Shown here in pieces: positions 9,278 to 18,580 of a DNA stretch of 64,000 bases; position 1 is the first letter of the stretch; every line of letters starts with the position of its first letter. The notes beneath the pieces were generated by a model. It was not told the DNA's origin, did no database searches, and saw only the letters and a list, made by a program, of their open reading frames with translations. A program made the translations under genes and the position numbers. This DNA comes from Streptomyces phaeoluteigriseus (GTDB taxonomy: Bacteria; Actinomycetota; Actinomycetes; Streptomycetales; Streptomycetaceae), in assembly GCF_001896135.2 (NCBI RefSeq), contig NZ_MPOH02000011.1:1267268-1331267 (forward strand), written 5' to 3'.

Positions 9278-10225
9278 ATGAGCAGCCCTCTCACCACCGC
9301 CTCCCCGTCCGTACCCGCGAAGACCTCAGGTCCCGGCCGGAACACCCCGCGGCTGCGCAAGCCGGGCAAGCCCTCCGCCGGAAAGCCCAGGCGCAGCGTG
9401 CTGCTGACGGTGCTGACCTCGCTGATCGTCATCTACACCGTCGTACCGCTGATCTGGCTGGCCATCAACGCCACCAAGACGCAGACGGGTCTGGCCGACT
9501 CGTCCGGGATGTGGTTCGCCGACGACTTCGCGCTGTGGGACAACATCCGTGACACGTTCACCTACGACGACGGCGTGTTCACGCGCTGGCTGCTGAACAC
9601 CCTGATGTACGTGGTGCTGGGCGCCGGCGGGGCCACCTTCCTCGCGGTGCTCGGCGGTTACGCGCTGGCGAAGTTCGACTTCCCCGGCAAGCGCGGCATC
9701 TTCGCCACGGTCATCGGCGCGGTCGCGGTCCCCGGTACGGCCCTGGCGGTGCCCACCTTCCTGATGTTCAGCAAGATGGGTCTGACCGACACCCCGTGGG
9801 CCGTGATCATCCCCTCGCTGGTCTCGCCGTTCGGCCTGTACCTGATGTGGGTGTTCGCCACCGAGGCGATCCCCACCGAACTGCTCGAGGCCGCCCGCAT
9901 CGACGGGGCCGGCGAGGCGCGGATCTTCTTCACCGTCGCCCTGCCGCTGCTCGCCCCGGGCATCGTGACGGTGCTGCTGTTCACCACGGTCGCCACCTGG
10001 AACAACTACTTCCTGCCGCTGATCATGCTCAAGGACTCGGACTGGTATCCGCTGACGCTCGGACTGAGCGTGTGGAACTCCCAGGCCGAGACCATCGGCG
10101 GCGACGTCATCTTCAACCTGGTGATCACCGGTTCGCTGCTCACCATCCTGCCGCTCATCGCCGCGTTCCTGCTGCTCCAGAAGTACTGGCAGTCGGGTCT
10201 CGCCGCGGGCAGCGTCAAGGAGTGA
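9278..10225 (+). CDS. ABC sugar transporter permease (MalG/UgpE-like)
   Basis: A 315-residue second permease subunit, starting four bases after the first one ends and so surely co-transcribed. It has a longer polar N-terminus of about 45 residues, six membrane segments, and the EAA loop EAARIDGAGEARIFFTVALP. With the MalF-like partner it forms the heterodimeric channel. The spacing and the shared operators indicate control by the adjacent LacI protein. Confidence 0.93.
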   Translation: MSSPLTTASPSVPAKTSGPGRNTPRLRKPGKPSAGKPRRSVLLTVLTSLIVIYTVVPLIWLAINATKTQTGLADSSGMWFADDFALWDNIRDTFTYDDGVFTRWLLNTLMYVVLGAGGATFLAVLGGYALAKFDFPGKRGIFATVIGAVAVPGTALAVPTFLMFSKMGLTDTPWAVIIPSLVSPFGLYLMWVFATEAIPTELLEAARIDGAGEARIFFTVALPLLAPGIVTVLLFTTVATWNNYFLPLIMLKDSDWYPLTLGLSVWNSQAETIGGDVIFNLVITGSLLTILPLIAAFLLLQKYWQSGLAAGSVKE

Positions 10226-10314
10226 CCCCTCGGCCCAGCGGCCGTCCCCTCAGCCCCACACCGCGCACCACCACCCTCACCCCGTCCCGCCCACGAAGAA
10301 GTGGAAGCACCTCC

Positions 10315-11652
10315 ATGCGCAGAAAGACCAGCCGCCTGCTTCGCGGCATCGCCCTCCTGTCCACGCTCGCCCTGGGCGCCACCGCCTGCGGCGGCTCGGA
10401 CGACGACTCCGCCGGCAAGGCGGTCTCCGCCTCGGACATCCAGGCGGCCCTGAAGAAGGGCGGCACGGTGACGGTGTGGTCCTGGGAGCCCACGCTGAAG
10501 ACGGTCGCCGCCGACTTCCAGAAGAAGTACCCGAAGGTCAAGATCAACCTCGTCAGCGAGCGGTCCGGCGACAAGCACTACACCGCGCTGTCGAACGCGA
10601 TCTCGGCCGAGAAGGGCGTCCCGGACGTCGCGCAGGTCGAGTACTTCGCGGTGAGCCAGTACGCCCTCACCAAGGGCCTCTCGGACCTGGCCCCCTTCGG
10701 CGCCGACAAGCTGGCGTCCAAGTACACGCCGGGTCCGTGGAACGCCGTCAGCGAGGACAAGGCGGTCTACGGCCTGCCGATGGACTCCGGCCCCATGGCG
10801 ATGTTCTACAACAAGAAGGTCTTCGACAAGTACAAGATCGCCGTCCCCACCACGTGGGACGAGTACGTCGATGCCGCGCGGGCCCTGCACAAGGCCGACC
10901 CCAAGGTCTACATCGCCAACGACGCCGGTGACGCGGGCTTCACCACCAGCATGCTGTGGCAGGCCGGTTCGCGGCCCTACCAGGTCGACGGCACCAACGT
11001 GAAGATCGACTTCGCCGACGCGGGTGCCAAGAAGTACACGGACACCTGGCAGAAGCTCATCGACGAGAAGCTCGTCTCGCCGATCAACGGCTGGACCGAC
11101 GACTGGTACAAGGGCCTGGGCGACGGCACCATCGCCACACTGACCAGCGGCGCCTGGATGCCCGCCAACTTCGCCACCGGTGTGCCGAACGCGGCCGGCG
11201 ACTGGCGCGCGGCCCCCATGCCGGCGTGGACCAAGGGCGAGAAGGCCAGCGCGGAGAACGGCGGCAGCTCGCTGACCCTGCCCTCGCTCGGCAAGAACAA
11301 GGAACTCGCGTACGCCTTCGTCGAGTACGCGAACTCCGGTGACGGCGTGCAGACCCGCGTCAAGCAGGGTGCCTTCCCGGCGACCACGGCGGAGCTGCAG
11401 TCCTCCGAGTTCCAGAGCACCAAGTTCGAGTACTTCGGTGGCCAGGAGGCGAACAAGATCTTCGCCGACTCCGCCGCGAACGTCGCCGACGACTGGTCGT
11501 ACCTGCCGTTCCAGCAGTACGCCAACTCGATCTTCAACGACACCGTGGGCAAGGCCTACGTCTCCGGCACGAAGCTGTCGGACGGTCTGAAGTCGTGGCA
11601 GGACGCCTCGGTGAAGTACGGCGAGGAGCAGGGCTTCACCGTCGAGAAGTAG
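10315..11652 (+). CDS. Extracellular sugar-binding lipoprotein of the ABC importer
   Basis: A 445-residue family-1 solute-binding protein. A basic N-terminus (MRRKTSRLLR), a hydrophobic stretch and a lipobox ending ATAC followed by GGSDDDS show export and lipid anchoring outside the membrane. The mature part has the MalE-like fold markers VTVWSWEPTLKTVAADFQ, GLPMDSGPMAMFYNKKVFDK and the W-rich ligand-site segment NGWTDDWYKGLGDG. Placement with GH42 and GH30 enzymes suggests galacto-oligosaccharides as the ligand. The lipoprotein gene follows the two permeases and ends at a strong hairpin (11669-11697). Confidence 0.92.
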   Translation: MRRKTSRLLRGIALLSTLALGATACGGSDDDSAGKAVSASDIQAALKKGGTVTVWSWEPTLKTVAADFQKKYPKVKINLVSERSGDKHYTALSNAISAEKGVPDVAQVEYFAVSQYALTKGLSDLAPFGADKLASKYTPGPWNAVSEDKAVYGLPMDSGPMAMFYNKKVFDKYKIAVPTTWDEYVDAARALHKADPKVYIANDAGDAGFTTSMLWQAGSRPYQVDGTNVKIDFADAGAKKYTDTWQKLIDEKLVSPINGWTDDWYKGLGDGTIATLTSGAWMPANFATGVPNAAGDWRAAPMPAWTKGEKASAENGGSSLTLPSLGKNKELAYAFVEYANSGDGVQTRVKQGAFPATTAELQSSEFQSTKFEYFGGQEANKIFADSAANVADDWSYLPFQQYANSIFNDTVGKAYVSGTKLSDGLKSWQDASVKYGEEQGFTVEK

Positions 11653-11668
11653 GACAGCGACAGACGAT

Positions 11669-11697
11669 GGGCGGCGCGGGCGATGTCCGCGCCGCCC
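11669..11697 (+). terminator. Intercistronic hairpin after the binding-protein gene
   Basis: GGGCGGCGCGG (11669-11679) pairs perfectly with CCGCGCCGCCC (11687-11697) across a 7-base loop. It lies 16 bases after the lipoprotein stop and 28 bases before the GH42 start. Such hairpins often act as partial terminators or 3'-end stabilisers, which would favour transporter mRNA over downstream enzyme mRNA. There is no U-run, as is common in high-GC bacteria. Confidence 0.55.
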
Positions 11698-11724
11698 CGT
11701 GCACCACACCCCGGAAGGACCGCC

Positions 11725-13776
11725 ATGATTTCCACCCTCCACTCCCGCCGCCGCGGGGCGGACGGTGACCCCGCCCCGCGTCTGGCCTACGGCGCCGACT
11801 ACAACCCCGAGCAGTGGCCCCGGGACGTGTGGGAGGAGGACGTACGGCTGATGCGCGAGGCCGGCGTCACCGTGGTGTCCGTGGCGATCTTCTCCTGGGC
11901 CCGGATCCAGCCGGACCGGGACACCTGGGACTTCGGCTGGCTCGACGAGGTCATGGACCTTCTGCACGCGGGCGGCATCGGCGTCGACCTGGCCACCGCG
12001 ACCGCCTCCCCGCCGCCCTGGCTGACCACCGCCCACCCGGAGATCCTGCCGGTGACGGCGAGCGGCGAGACGGTGTGGCCGGGTGCCCGCCAGCACTGGC
12101 GGCCCACCTCCCCCGTCTTCCGCGAGCACGCCCTGCGGCTGGTGCGCGAGCTGGCGTCCCGGTACAAGGACCACCCCGCGCTGGTGGCCTGGCACATCTC
12201 CAACGAGCTGGGCTGCCACAACGTCTACGACTACTCCGACGACGCGGCCCGCGCCTTCCGCGGCTGGCTGCGCGCCCGCTACGGCACGCTGGAGGCCCTC
12301 AACCACGCGTGGGGCACGGCGTTCTGGTCGCAGCGCTACAGCGACTGGGAGCAGATCCTGCCGCCTCGGCTGGCCGCCTCGCACCCCAACCCGACGCAGC
12401 AGCTGGACTTCAAGCGCTTCTCCTCCGACGCGCTGAAGGACCACCTGCGCGCGGAGCGGGAGGTCCTCCGCGAGATCACCCCGGACGTGCCGGTCACCAC
12501 CAACTTCATGGTGATGGGCAACACCAAGGGCATGAACTACCCGGACTGGGCCGCCGAGATCGACTTCGTCTCCAACGACCACTACGTGCACCCCGGACCG
12601 CAGGACCGCGACGAGCTGTCGTTCTCCGCGAATCTGACGAGCGGCATCTCCGGCGGGCGGCCCTGGTTCCTGATGGAGCACTCCACCAGCGCCGTGAACT
12701 GGCAGCCGGTCAACGTGGCCAAGCGGCCCGGCGACCTCGCCCGCGACGCGCTGCTGCACGTGGCGCACGGCGCGGACGCGGTCTGCTACTTCCAGTGGCG
12801 GCAGTCGGCGGCCGGCGCCGAGAAGTACCACTCGGCGATGGTCCCGCACGCCGGCGCGGACAGCGACCTGTTCCGGGCCGTGACCGCGCTCGGCGACACC
12901 CTCAGGACTCTCGCGCCGGTGGCCGGGACCGAGCGGGAGACCGCCCGGGTCGGCATCCTGTACGACTGGGAGTCGTGGTGGGCCAGCGAGCAGGACTCGC
13001 ACCCCACCTCCCTGCTCGACTACCGGCAGGAGGCGCTCGACTGGTACTCGGCGCTCCTCGCCCTCGGCGTCCGCGCCGACCTCGTCACCACCCGCGCCGA
13101 CCTCTCCCGCCACCAGGTGCTGATCGCCCCGGTGCTGCACGTGGTGCCCGCCGAGCTGGCCAAGGAGCTGACCCGGTACACCGAGCGGGGCGGCCACCTG
13201 ATCACCACGTACTTCTCCGGCGTGGTCGACGAGAACGACCACGTCTGGCTGGGCGGCTATCCGGGGGCCCTGCGCGAGCTGCTCGGCATCCGGGTCGAGG
13301 AGTTCGGGCCGCTGCGGGCCGGGGAGAGCGTGGAGCTGGACGACGGGGCCACGGGCACCCTGTGGACCGACCAGATCACCGCCGCCGACGCCGACACGCA
13401 GATCCTGGCCCGCTACCGCACCGGTGTGCAGGCCGGCCGCCCCGCCGTCACCCGCCGTCGCACGGGCGAGGGTTCGGCGTCCTACGTCTCCACCCGCCTC
13501 GGCGTCGACGGGCTCGTGTCCCTGCTGCCGCGGCTGCTGGAGCCCGCCGGGGTCGGCAGCGAGCTTCCCGAGGAGGCCCGCGGCCGGGTCGAACTGACCG
13601 TCCGCCGCGGGGACTCGGGGCGGTTCCTGTTCCTGGTCAACCGGACCGACGACACCGTGCCCGTCACCGGACTCGCCGGGGAGGTCCTGGTCGGCACGGA
13701 CGGCACGGACGGCACCGACGGTGCTCTGGTCCTCGGGCCGCGCCAGGTCGCCGTACTGCACCAGCCCGCGGGCTGA
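11725..13776 (+). CDS. GH42 beta-galactosidase
   Basis: A 683-residue intracellular glycoside hydrolase with the three-part GH42 layout: a TIM-barrel A domain, a trimerisation B domain (from RVGILYDWESWWASEQ) and a small C-terminal beta domain. The acid/base Glu is in WHISNELGCH and the nucleophile Glu in WFLMEHSTSAVNW. No signal peptide is present, so it probably cleaves imported galacto-oligosaccharides in the cytoplasm. ATG 11725 is chosen because GGAAGGAC lies just upstream; the ORF runs 42 bases further without a ribosome site. A short run of GTDGTDG repeats lies near the C-terminus. Confidence 0.93.
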   Translation: MISTLHSRRRGADGDPAPRLAYGADYNPEQWPRDVWEEDVRLMREAGVTVVSVAIFSWARIQPDRDTWDFGWLDEVMDLLHAGGIGVDLATATASPPPWLTTAHPEILPVTASGETVWPGARQHWRPTSPVFREHALRLVRELASRYKDHPALVAWHISNELGCHNVYDYSDDAARAFRGWLRARYGTLEALNHAWGTAFWSQRYSDWEQILPPRLAASHPNPTQQLDFKRFSSDALKDHLRAEREVLREITPDVPVTTNFMVMGNTKGMNYPDWAAEIDFVSNDHYVHPGPQDRDELSFSANLTSGISGGRPWFLMEHSTSAVNWQPVNVAKRPGDLARDALLHVAHGADAVCYFQWRQSAAGAEKYHSAMVPHAGADSDLFRAVTALGDTLRTLAPVAGTERETARVGILYDWESWWASEQDSHPTSLLDYRQEALDWYSALLALGVRADLVTTRADLSRHQVLIAPVLHVVPAELAKELTRYTERGGHLITTYFSGVVDENDHVWLGGYPGALRELLGIRVEEFGPLRAGESVELDDGATGTLWTDQITAADADTQILARYRTGVQAGRPAVTRRRTGEGSASYVSTRLGVDGLVSLLPRLLEPAGVGSELPEEARGRVELTVRRGDSGRFLFLVNRTDDTVPVTGLAGEVLVGTDGTDGTDGALVLGPRQVAVLHQPAG

Positions 13777-13877
13777 GGCGGAGCGCCGGCCGGGGCATGC
13801 CGCCCGCCGAGGCCGGCGCGCACACCTCCCCGCCCCGCACGACTCCTCGGCACGGCACGCAGCCGTGCGAGGGCCAT

Positions 13878-13904
13878 CCCCTCCCGCCCCCTCGGCGGGA
13901 GGGG
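13878..13904 (+). terminator. Hairpin between the GH42 and GH30 genes
   Basis: CCCCTCCCGCC (13878-13888) pairs perfectly with GGCGGGAGGGG (13894-13904) around a 5-base loop. It lies in the 163-bp gap between the two hydrolase genes. It may be an attenuator, or a terminator if the galactanase has its own promoter. Confidence 0.5.
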
Positions 13905-13939
13905 CCCACGCAGCGACCGCACCGCAGTTGGGAGAACAG

Positions 13940-15982
13940 ATGGCACGCCGTACCCGCACCGGACGGACCCTCGGGGCCGCCGGACTGACCGCTCTGGCCA
14001 CAGCAGGCGCCCTGCTCGCCGTTCCGGCGCAGGCCGAGGCCGCCGCGTCCGTCACCGTGCAGCCGGACCCGTCGTACCAGCAGGAGAAGTTCGAGGGCTG
14101 GGGCACCAGTCTCGTCTGGTTCGCCAACGCGACCGGCGACTATCCGCCGGAGATACGCGAGAAGCTGGCGCGGCTCCTCTTCGGCGACGACGGGCTGGCG
14201 CTCAACATCGCCCGGTACAACATCGGCGGCGGCAACGCCCCGGACGTCAAGGACTACCTGCGCGCCGGCGGTGCGGTCGAGGGCTGGTGGAAGGCGCCCG
14301 CGGGCACCACCCGCACGGACACCGACTGGTGGAGCGCCGACGACCCGGCGGACTGGAACAAGGACGCCGACGCCGGCCAGCGCTGGTGGGTCGACCGGAT
14401 CAAGGACGACATCGACCACTGGGAGACGTTCAGCAACTCCCCGCCGTGGTTCATGACCGTCAGCGGCTATGTCTCCGGCGGGTTCGACTCCAGTGCGGAG
14501 CAGTTGAAGCCGGAGTCCGTCGACGACTTCGCCGCCTACGTGGCGGGGGCGACCAAACTGCTGGAGAAGGCCGAGGGCATCAAGGTCGACACGGTCGACC
14601 CGTTCAACGAGCCGAACACCAACTACTGGGGCACCCGTCTCGGTGCGGACGGCCAGCCGGTCGGCGGCCGTCAGGAGGGTGCCCACATCGGCCCCGAGAT
14701 GCAGCAGAAGGTCCTCGCCGCCCTGGCGCCGGCGCTGAAGAAGGCCAAGGTCAAGGCCGAGATCTCGGCGATGGACGAGACCAACCCGGGCATCTTCGCG
14801 ACCAACTGGAACGCCTACTCGCAGGCCTCCCGCGACCTCGTCGACCAGATGAACGTCCACACCTACGGCACCGGGCAGCGCACCACCGTCCGGGACCTGG
14901 CCAAGGCCGCCGACAAGCCGCTGTGGATGAGCGAGGTCGAGGGCGACTGGGGCGACGGCCAGAGCTTCACCGACATGCGGCCGGGTCTCGGTCTCGCCCA
15001 GCAGATGGTGAACGACCTGCGCGAACTCGAGCCCAGCGCCTGGGTGTTCTGGCAGCCGGTCGAGGACCTCGACAACATGAGGCCGGGCGGTGAATCGGCG
15101 AAGGGCGGCAACTGGGGCAGCATCCAGCTCCCGTTCAGCTGCACCTCGACGGACACCCTCGAGTCCTGCCCGATCCACACCAACACCAAGTTCGACACCG
15201 CGCGCAACTTCACGCACTTCATCAAGCCCGGCGACAAGCTGATCAAGGTGGACGACACCTCCAGCGCCGCCGCCGTCACCGCGGACGGCAAGGGCGCCTC
15301 ACTCGTCCACGTCAACAGCACGACCGAGGCCCGCACCGTCACGATCGACCTGTCGAAGTTCCGCAAGGTCGGTAAGAACGCGACCGTCACGCCGGTGGTC
15401 ACCAGCGCCGACGGCAAGCTCCAGCCGCAGGCGCCGATCGCGGTCAGCGACCGCCGGGCCACCTTCACCGTGCCCGCCCAGTCGGTGACCTCCTTCGCCG
15501 TCAGGGGCGTGTCCGGTGTCGCCAAGGACGCCCCGCTGATCCGCAAGGGCCACACCTACACGCTGACCGGCGTGCAGAGCGGCAAGGCGGTCACCGTCGC
15601 CGCGAACGGCACCAGCCTGGTGATCGGCACCGGCAACGGCACCGCGGCCCAGCAGTGGCAGCTCGACGCCCGGTACGGCGGGACCGGCGCCCGCCAGCGG
15701 TACGTGTTCGCCAACCCGGCCGAGGGCAAGCGGCTGGCCGTCCGCGACAACGTGCCCGTGGTCGAGCCCGACACGGGCGAGCGCGACCCGGCCACCGAGT
15801 GGGTCATGTCGACCACCGGTGACGGCACCTGGACCCTGGTGAACCCGGCCACCAGCCGGGTCCTGGAGGTGGGCGGCCAGGCGACGAACGAGGGCGCCGC
15901 CGTCACGACCTGGCAGCCCAACTCCGGCTCCAACCAGCGCTGGAGGGTGACGGACGTGACGGACGTGACGGACGCGTCGTAG
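13940..15982 (+). CDS. Secreted GH30 endo-beta-1,6-galactanase with C-terminal ricin-type domain
   Basis: A 680-residue secreted enzyme. Residues 1-34 form a signal peptide (RRTRTGR, a hydrophobic stretch, then PAQAEA). The GH30 catalytic domain follows, with the acid/base Glu in VDPFNEPNTNYWG and the nucleophile Glu in PLWMSEVEGDWG, then a beta-sandwich segment. The last 150 residues hold ricin-like QxW repeats (QQWQLDA, EWVMSTT, QRWRVTD) that probably bind carbohydrate. Overall it resembles streptomycete endo-beta-1,6-galactanases, which cut side chains of type II arabinogalactan. It is last in the sugar locus and probably provides fragments for the importer. It ends in three VTD repeats and a strong terminator. 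Confidence 0.88.
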   Translation: MARRTRTGRTLGAAGLTALATAGALLAVPAQAEAAASVTVQPDPSYQQEKFEGWGTSLVWFANATGDYPPEIREKLARLLFGDDGLALNIARYNIGGGNAPDVKDYLRAGGAVEGWWKAPAGTTRTDTDWWSADDPADWNKDADAGQRWWVDRIKDDIDHWETFSNSPPWFMTVSGYVSGGFDSSAEQLKPESVDDFAAYVAGATKLLEKAEGIKVDTVDPFNEPNTNYWGTRLGADGQPVGGRQEGAHIGPEMQQKVLAALAPALKKAKVKAEISAMDETNPGIFATNWNAYSQASRDLVDQMNVHTYGTGQRTTVRDLAKAADKPLWMSEVEGDWGDGQSFTDMRPGLGLAQQMVNDLRELEPSAWVFWQPVEDLDNMRPGGESAKGGNWGSIQLPFSCTSTDTLESCPIHTNTKFDTARNFTHFIKPGDKLIKVDDTSSAAAVTADGKGASLVHVNSTTEARTVTIDLSKFRKVGKNATVTPVVTSADGKLQPQAPIAVSDRRATFTVPAQSVTSFAVRGVSGVAKDAPLIRKGHTYTLTGVQSGKAVTVAANGTSLVIGTGNGTAAQQWQLDARYGGTGARQRYVFANPAEGKRLAVRDNVPVVEPDTGERDPATEWVMSTTGDGTWTLVNPATSRVLEVGGQATNEGAAVTTWQPNSGSNQRWRVTDVTDVTDAS

Positions 15983-16002
15983 CGTCCGGTCCGGCAGTCC
16001 GA

Positions 16003-16045
16003 AGGCCCGCGCGCACCGTGTCGTCCACGGTGCGGGCGCGGGCCT
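16003..16045. terminator. Bidirectional hairpin terminator between GH30 and CHAD genes
   Basis: Arms AGGCCCGCGC plus GCACCGTG (16003-16020) pair with CACGGTGC and GCGCGGGCCT (16026-16045), with a 5-base loop and a two-base GG bulge. It lies between convergent genes ending at 15982 and 16069, the usual place for a shared terminator. Confidence 0.75.
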
Positions 16046-16068
16046 CGCCGCGTCGGGTGCTCCGACCG

Positions 16069-17640
16069 TCAGGTGCGCAGCGCCTTGCGCGCGTCGCCGC
16101 GCGTGGCGGCCCGCCACAGCTGCGGCAGCTCCCGTTCCCGGCCGGCGGCCCCGGCCTGCTCCCGGCCGTACAGCAGGCCCCAGGTGAACCCGGGTTCGCC
16201 GACCCGGTGGGCGGCGACGGCCTGGCGGCGCAGGGTCTCGCGGGCCACGACGCTGTCGTGGTGGTCTCCGAGCGCCTCCTGCACGGCCTTGACGCGCTTG
16301 GCGAGGCGTTTCGCGGCACCGCCGAGGGCGGGCCGGGCCACCTCGGCCGCGTACCGGACGCGCTTGGCTCCCTTGCGGGCCTCGTGGAAGGCGGCGTCGC
16401 GCTCCGGCCCCGCAGGCGTCCGCAGCGCGCGCTCGACGCGGTGGGCGAGGCGGTCGTGTTCCTTCAGAAGGGCCCGGGGCAGCACCTTGGCCGGCTTCCT
16501 GGCGGCCTTCGCACGCAGCGGCGGGTGGGTGGTGAGCCGGTCCAGGGCTTCCAGGAGGGCCACGTAGCGGGGCGAGGACAGCGCCGCGAGGGTGCGGTCG
16601 CGGGCCTCGGACGAGCGGGCGGCGTCCCATGCCTGGAGGCGGGCGGAGACCGGGCCGAGGACGAGTTCGCCGGGAAGAGCGTCGACGCCGCCGCGCAACC
16701 GTGCCAGCAGTACCTCCTGGTCCCGTTCGGCGCCCAGCTCGCCGCCGAGCCACTTCAGCTCCGCCCGGACCGGCTCGGTGACCTCCCGGTCGAGGAGCGG
16801 GCGGTAGGAGCGCAGGCAGCTGCGCAGCCGACGGCAGGCGACGCGCATCTGGTGGACCGAGTCCGGCAGGCCGCGTCGTACGGCCGGATCGAGGTCCACG
16901 ACGGCACGGGCCTGTCGGGTCAGGTAGGCGAGCACGTGCTCGCCGGCGGTGCCGGACGCGGTGCCGCACGCTGTGCCGACGGGTCGCGGCGCGGCGGGCA
17001 CCGTGCCGGGCGTGGTTTCGCTCAGGGCGCGGGCCGCCTTGGACGGGGCGTCCGAGCGGGTGAAACCCTCCTTGCCGAGCGCCTTCTCGACGCGTTTGAG
17101 GACGGTGGGGGCGGTGTCCTCGGTGACCGCTTCGACCTCCAGCTCCGTCCAGGCGGCGTGGCCGTGGTCGCCGCGCAGCGAGTCCGCGCGGACCCGGTCG
17201 AGGGTCAGCTCGGCGAGGAGGCCGCCGTCGGCGTCGACCAGTTCCCGCACGGTCCGTTCGGTGCGCAGGCGCACCACCGGTTCGAGGCGGGCGCCGCGGG
17301 TCCGGGAGAGCGCCAGGTCACGCAGGCCCTCCGGAATGTCGTGCGGGTTTCCGCGATCGTGCGTCCCGAGGGGTACGCGGATCTCCTCGCGGGTGTCCTC
17401 GCCGAGCGGCAGTTTCAGGTGCCAGCCGGCGTCGGGGCCGCCCTCGCGGCGGCGCAGGGTCGCGGAGGCGCGGAGCAGGCGCAGGTCAGCGGTGTCGTAG
17501 TACACCGCGTCCAGGTCGTGGGCGCCCCCGTCCACGAGTGACCAGTCCTTGCCCGAGCCGGTCAGTCCTGGCAGGCGTGGGGCGTCGCCCGATGCCGGCA
17601 CCTCGTATTTCCGTTCCGTCTCCCGCGTCGACTGCGTCAT
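16069..17640 (-). CDS. CYTH and CHAD domain protein
   Basis: A 523-residue protein. Residues 1-210 form a CYTH (triphosphate tunnel) domain beginning ETERKYEV, the ExExK signature, with alternating charged strands such as WHLKLPLGEDTREEIRVPL and ELEVEAV. Residues 240-523 form a CHAD helical domain with VHQMRVACRRLRSCLRSYRPLL and HEARKGAKRVRYAAEV, rich in the conserved His and Arg residues that bind polyphosphate. Such proteins are linked to inorganic polyphosphate and triphosphate metabolism. It starts 28 bases after the STM4011 stop on the same strand, so it may be the last gene of that operon, although an own promoter cannot be excluded. Confidence 0.9.
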   Translation of the reverse strand: MTQSTRETERKYEVPASGDAPRLPGLTGSGKDWSLVDGGAHDLDAVYYDTADLRLLRASATLRRREGGPDAGWHLKLPLGEDTREEIRVPLGTHDRGNPHDIPEGLRDLALSRTRGARLEPVVRLRTERTVRELVDADGGLLAELTLDRVRADSLRGDHGHAAWTELEVEAVTEDTAPTVLKRVEKALGKEGFTRSDAPSKAARALSETTPGTVPAAPRPVGTACGTASGTAGEHVLAYLTRQARAVVDLDPAVRRGLPDSVHQMRVACRRLRSCLRSYRPLLDREVTEPVRAELKWLGGELGAERDQEVLLARLRGGVDALPGELVLGPVSARLQAWDAARSSEARDRTLAALSSPRYVALLEALDRLTTHPPLRAKAARKPAKVLPRALLKEHDRLAHRVERALRTPAGPERDAAFHEARKGAKRVRYAAEVARPALGGAAKRLAKRVKAVQEALGDHHDSVVARETLRRQAVAAHRVGEPGFTWGLLYGREQAGAAGRERELPQLWRAATRGDARKALRT

Positions 17641-17668
17641 GTCTACCTGGTTGACACTCTGCGCCGGA

Positions 17669-18571
17669 TCAAACGCCCGGAGCGCCGGCCGGCACGGGAC
17701 CCGGCAGGTCGACGGCGTGCCGCGCGGGCACGGTGGCCGGGACGCGCTCCAGCACACCGCCCGCGAAGACGTCGTACAGGGGCAGTGTCTCCAGGTGGAC
17801 GTAGCCGATGTGGCAGTCGCAGACGGCCAGCGGGCAGGCGCGGGGACGCAGTGCCGCGCGGTAGGAGCCGTCGTAGAGGTTGCCGAGCGGGGCGGGGACG
17901 AAGTGGCAGCGGCGGACGGTGCCCTCGCCGTCGACGGAGACCACCGAGTCACCGGTGCGGCAGGGCAGGCCGGCGCTGGTGTGCGGGTGGCGGCTGTAAG
18001 GGAACAGCGGGTCGAGGTCCGTCCACCGGGCGGCGTCGGCGTCGCTGTAGGTGTGGCCCTCGGCGGCGTTGATCCACAGGTACACGTGCTCGGGGAGGTC
18101 GGTGCGCAGCCGGCGGGCCGCGTCGAGGTGTTCGGGCAGGCCGACGACGCCGACGCTGAAGCGGATGCCGCGCGCGGTGAGGTCGCGGCACTTGGTGAGG
18201 AAGCGGTCGTAGGGGGTCTGGCCGGGGTGGTAGGTGCACCACAGGGCGAGGGTGTCGGGGTCGGCCTCGGCGAGCCAGTCGGTGCGGCAGCTCAGGTTGG
18301 TCTGGATGGCGACCCGGCGGACGTGCGGGAGGCGGGACAGGTCGGCGAGGGTTCGCCGGTACCAGGAGCGGACCAGGCCCTCGCCCCAGGGGGTGAACAG
18401 CAGGGAGAGACGGTCGTCGGTCTGCCGTGCGGCCCAGTCGGCGAAGCGGTCCAGGGCGTCGCGGTCGGCGCGCAGTTGGGCACCGGTGTCGCGCCGCTTC
18501 GCGAACGGGCAGTAGGGGCAGTCGTAGTCGCAGGAGGCGAGGGGGCCGCGGTAGAGCAGTGTCAGGTCCAT
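17669..18571 (-). CDS. STM4011-family radical SAM protein
   Basis: A 300-residue radical SAM enzyme. The CxxxCxxC cluster motif is at residues 14-21 (ASCDYDCPYCPF). A SAM-binding barrel follows (RVAIQTNLSCRTDWL, IRFSVGVVGLPEH). Near the C-terminus, RCHFVPAPLG and ACPLAVCDCHIGYVHL give four further cysteines, suggesting an auxiliary iron-sulfur cluster. The substrate is unknown. The gene follows STM4012 by nine bases and is the fifth gene of the conserved STM4015-4014-4013-4012-4011 order seen in many bacteria. The repeated association implies a joint pathway, perhaps modification of a peptide or small molecule, but that is inference. Confidence 0.88.
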   Translation of the reverse strand: MDLTLLYRGPLASCDYDCPYCPFAKRRDTGAQLRADRDALDRFADWAARQTDDRLSLLFTPWGEGLVRSWYRRTLADLSRLPHVRRVAIQTNLSCRTDWLAEADPDTLALWCTYHPGQTPYDRFLTKCRDLTARGIRFSVGVVGLPEHLDAARRLRTDLPEHVYLWINAAEGHTYSDADAARWTDLDPLFPYSRHPHTSAGLPCRTGDSVVSVDGEGTVRRCHFVPAPLGNLYDGSYRAALRPRACPLAVCDCHIGYVHLETLPLYDVFAGGVLERVPATVPARHAVDLPGPVPAGAPGV

Positions 18572-18580
18572 GACGGGCGG

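Noticed and set aside
10006..14127. A 1373-codon minus-strand open frame opposite the permease, binding-protein and GH42 genes
   Set aside because: It is a high-GC antisense shadow: no domain, no ribosome site, and the plus-strand genes are firmly identified.
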